Positions 19,369-20,225 of a DNA stretch of 20,225 bases are shown here, in pieces. Position 1 is the first letter of the stretch. Every line of letters starts with the position of its first letter. The stretch is from Thiobacillus sp. GTDB taxonomy: Bacteria > Pseudomonadota > Gammaproteobacteria > Burkholderiales > Thiobacillaceae. The stretch is from positions 1-20,225 of the forward strand of contig JANJUT010000082.1 in NCBI GenBank assembly GCA_024710445.1, given 5' to 3'. The notes beneath the pieces are model-generated. The model was not told the DNA's origin, did not search any database, and worked only from the letters and a program-made list of their open reading frames with translations. Position numbers and translations under genes: made by a program.

Positions 19369-19387
19369 GCGGCAGTCGCAATAAACA

Positions 19388-19415
19388 AAAAACGGAGCTC
19401 GAGGGCTCCGTTTTT
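19388..19415 (+). terminator. intrinsic terminator after phosphoribulokinase, probably bidirectional
   Basis: CGGAGC (19393-19398) and GCTCCG (19405-19410) pair around a six-base loop. The stem is flanked by an A run on the left and TTTTTGTTTG on the right. The A/T flanks make it work on both strands, so it can also stop transcripts of the small gene converging from the right. Confidence 0.92.
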
Positions 19416-19461
19416 GTTTGCGCAACCGGTTCTACATCCAGGTTGAGCCAGCAACACTCAC

Positions 19462-19502
19462 CGGGCATCAGCACGGGCCTGGAAGGCATGTGCTGATGCC
19501 CG
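19462..19502 (-). repeat. 13-bp stem-loop just after the small charged-protein gene
   Basis: CGGGCATCAGCAC (19462-19474) and GTGCTGATGCCCG (19490-19502) are exact reverse complements around a 15-base loop, inside which GCCT/AGGC can extend the pairing. The hairpin begins five bases after the stop of the minus-strand gene. No T run follows on either strand, so it is not a standard intrinsic terminator. It may protect the 3' end of a short mRNA upstream of the bidirectional terminator. Confidence 0.5.
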
Positions 19503-19507
19503 CCATA

Positions 19508-19705
19508 TCACGCCTCTGATTGGTTCCCGCCGTCAGTCCCCTCGGCGGATGTTTGATCCGCTTCGGAAGACGCAGCATTGGATGGCTGCTCGCCCGAATC
19601 ACCCGCTGACTTGTTTGCGAGTTTCTGCCGACGCTTTTCTTCCTGCTTGTTTTTCTTTGCCAGATCCCGCTGCCGCTTTTCGTATTGATAATTTGGTTTT
19701 GCCAA
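19508..19705 (-). CDS. small highly charged conserved protein, TTG start
   Basis: A 65-residue protein beginning MAKPNYQYEKRQRDLAKK. The first 33 residues are Lys/Arg/Glu/Gln-rich and look like a single charged helix or coiled coil. The rest is acidic, Ser/Ala/Gly-rich and probably disordered. From memory, short proteins with the PNYxFEKRQRxLAKK start are common in beta- and gammaproteobacteria and have no known function. The start codon is TTG, but AAAGGA with about seven-base spacing and a promoter upstream support it. Nucleic-acid or ribosome binding would fit the charge, but that is inference. It converges on phosphoribulokinase. Confidence 0.78.
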   Translation of the reverse strand: MAKPNYQYEKRQRDLAKKNKQEEKRRQKLANKSAGDSGEQPSNAASSEADQTSAEGTDGGNQSEA

Positions 19706-19787
19706 GAGACGTCCTTTGATTGCTGCAAGCGCCGAGTATCACGCTGTGAATGTCATGAAAGCGGAAGTTTGGCCTCCGCACAGGAGA

Positions 19788-19817
19788 ACTATACCAAGTC
19801 CCGGCCCATCGAGTGAA
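19788..19817 (-). promoter_or_regulatory. promoter of the small charged-protein gene
   Basis: On the minus strand TTCACT (19817-19812) and TATAGT (19793-19788) are 18 bp apart, each a good match to sigma-70 hexamers. They lie about 80 bp upstream of the TTG start. The resulting leader would be roughly 75 bases. Confidence 0.5.
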
Positions 19818-19842
19818 TGCGTCTGTCCGGAAACCGGCCTGC

Positions 19843-19857
19843 CCGGACTGAGTCCGG
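19843..19857. repeat. 7-bp inverted repeat between the small gene and the PilZ gene
   Basis: CCGGACT and AGTCCGG flank a single central base in the divergent region between the minus-strand small gene and the plus-strand PilZ gene. Related CCGG-containing words (TCCGGAAACCGG, 19827-19838) lie just upstream. The position fits a regulator site, but no known operator matches and chance is possible. Confidence 0.25.
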
Positions 19858-19925
19858 CAAAATTGCATCCATGCCCGAATCGCTCCATGATTAGGCCAAG
19901 CGTTCTGGATATTGGAGTTCAATTG

Positions 19926-20225
19926 ATGAATCCCCCTGCAAGTTCCCCGCCCGGTAAGCGTCTGTTTACGCGCATTCCATTCGAAACGGATGCCGTGCTG
20001 AGTACCTTTCCCGGCAAGCATGAATGCACGCTGGTCGACATTTCACTCAAAGGTGCACTGGTTGAGCGCATCGCTCCATGGCCCATACAAACCGGCAGCC
20101 CCTGCAGCCTTCAGATCAAGCTTGCGGACGGGGCAACCACCATCCATATGGCCGGCGAAGTCGTGCACGTGGAAGCGGGGCGATTGGGCTTGCGCTGCAC
20201 CGAGATCGATCTTGAAAGCATTACC
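19926..20225 (+). CDS. PilZ-domain protein, 3' end beyond the window
   Basis: One hundred codons are present before the right edge. The protein shows the two parts of the cyclic-di-GMP binding site: RxxxR as Arg12-x3-Arg16 in KRLFTRIPF, and D-x-S-x2-G as Asp38-Ser40-Gly43 in LVDISLKGAL. A beta-rich body ends at GLRCTEIDLESIT. Single-domain PilZ proteins act as c-di-GMP receptors controlling motility, pili, exopolysaccharide or transcription; which applies cannot be told here. GGAG (19914-19917) sits eight bases before the ATG. Related proteins I recall continue with an HLRRL-type helix and would end some 25-35 residues later. Confidence 0.9.
   Translation, partial: MNPPASSPPGKRLFTRIPFETDAVLSTFPGKHECTLVDISLKGALVERIAPWPIQTGSPCSLQIKLADGATTIHMAGEVVHVEAGRLGLRCTEIDLESIT

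Noticed and set aside
19599-20021. Minus-strand open frame of 140 codons between the small gene and the PilZ gene
   Set aside because: It overlaps the small charged-protein gene and the PilZ gene in wrong frames, and its composition is not protein-like.

Overview
The window is a compact, roughly 60% GC stretch of a bacterial chromosome. Gene content and order (leuS-lptE-holA-proA-nadD-rsfS-rlmH-maf-rng on one strand, a bioBFHCD cluster, a stand-alone phosphoribulokinase) suggest an autotrophic betaproteobacterium of the Nitrosomonadales / Thiobacillus-Gallionella type. This assignment rests on protein flavour and synteny and was not searched.

Left part (1-5394, minus strand): the first 55 codons of a CtaA/COX15-type heme A synthase run off the left edge, preceded by a tiny overlapping upstream ORF. 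Next comes a complete late biotin pathway, transcribed bioB-bioF-bioH-bioC-bioD with overlapping or nearly touching genes. It lies behind a small unrecognised four-helix membrane protein. BioC and BioH make the pimeloyl thioester, and BioF, BioD and BioB finish the vitamin; bioA is not in the window.

Middle part (5449-10005): a plus-strand comF-family phosphoribosyltransferase diverges from the membrane protein gene and converges on trhP (U32 peptidase-like tRNA hydroxylation protein). Upstream of trhP on the minus strand are an AlkA-type DNA glycosylase and RNase G. The 297 bp between RNase G and maf hold a perfect 46-bp palindrome, probably the terminator of the next operon, plus two further inverted repeats.

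Right-centre (10006-17700, minus strand): one long housekeeping operon, leuS-lptE-holA-proA-nadD-rsfS-rlmH-maf, with stop/start overlaps at most junctions. It joins tRNA charging, LPS export, the DNA polymerase clamp loader, proline and NAD synthesis, ribosome silencing and rRNA methylation. Two oddities lie here: NadD has a ~40-residue N-terminal extension encoded by a purine/pyrimidine inverted-repeat element, and LeuRS has an extra ~30-residue segment near its editing domain.

Right end (17701-20225): a divergent promoter region, then a secreted GlcG/HbpS-like protein and phosphoribulokinase (Calvin cycle) with a good promoter and a strong terminator. A small, highly charged conserved protein starting at TTG follows on the minus strand, then the start of a PilZ-domain (c-di-GMP binding) protein that leaves the window.

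I found no insertion sequence, phage gene, CRISPR array, tRNA or rRNA. Most of the window is core genome; the points worth a second look are small-scale ones (repeats, leaders, insertions and small ORFs).
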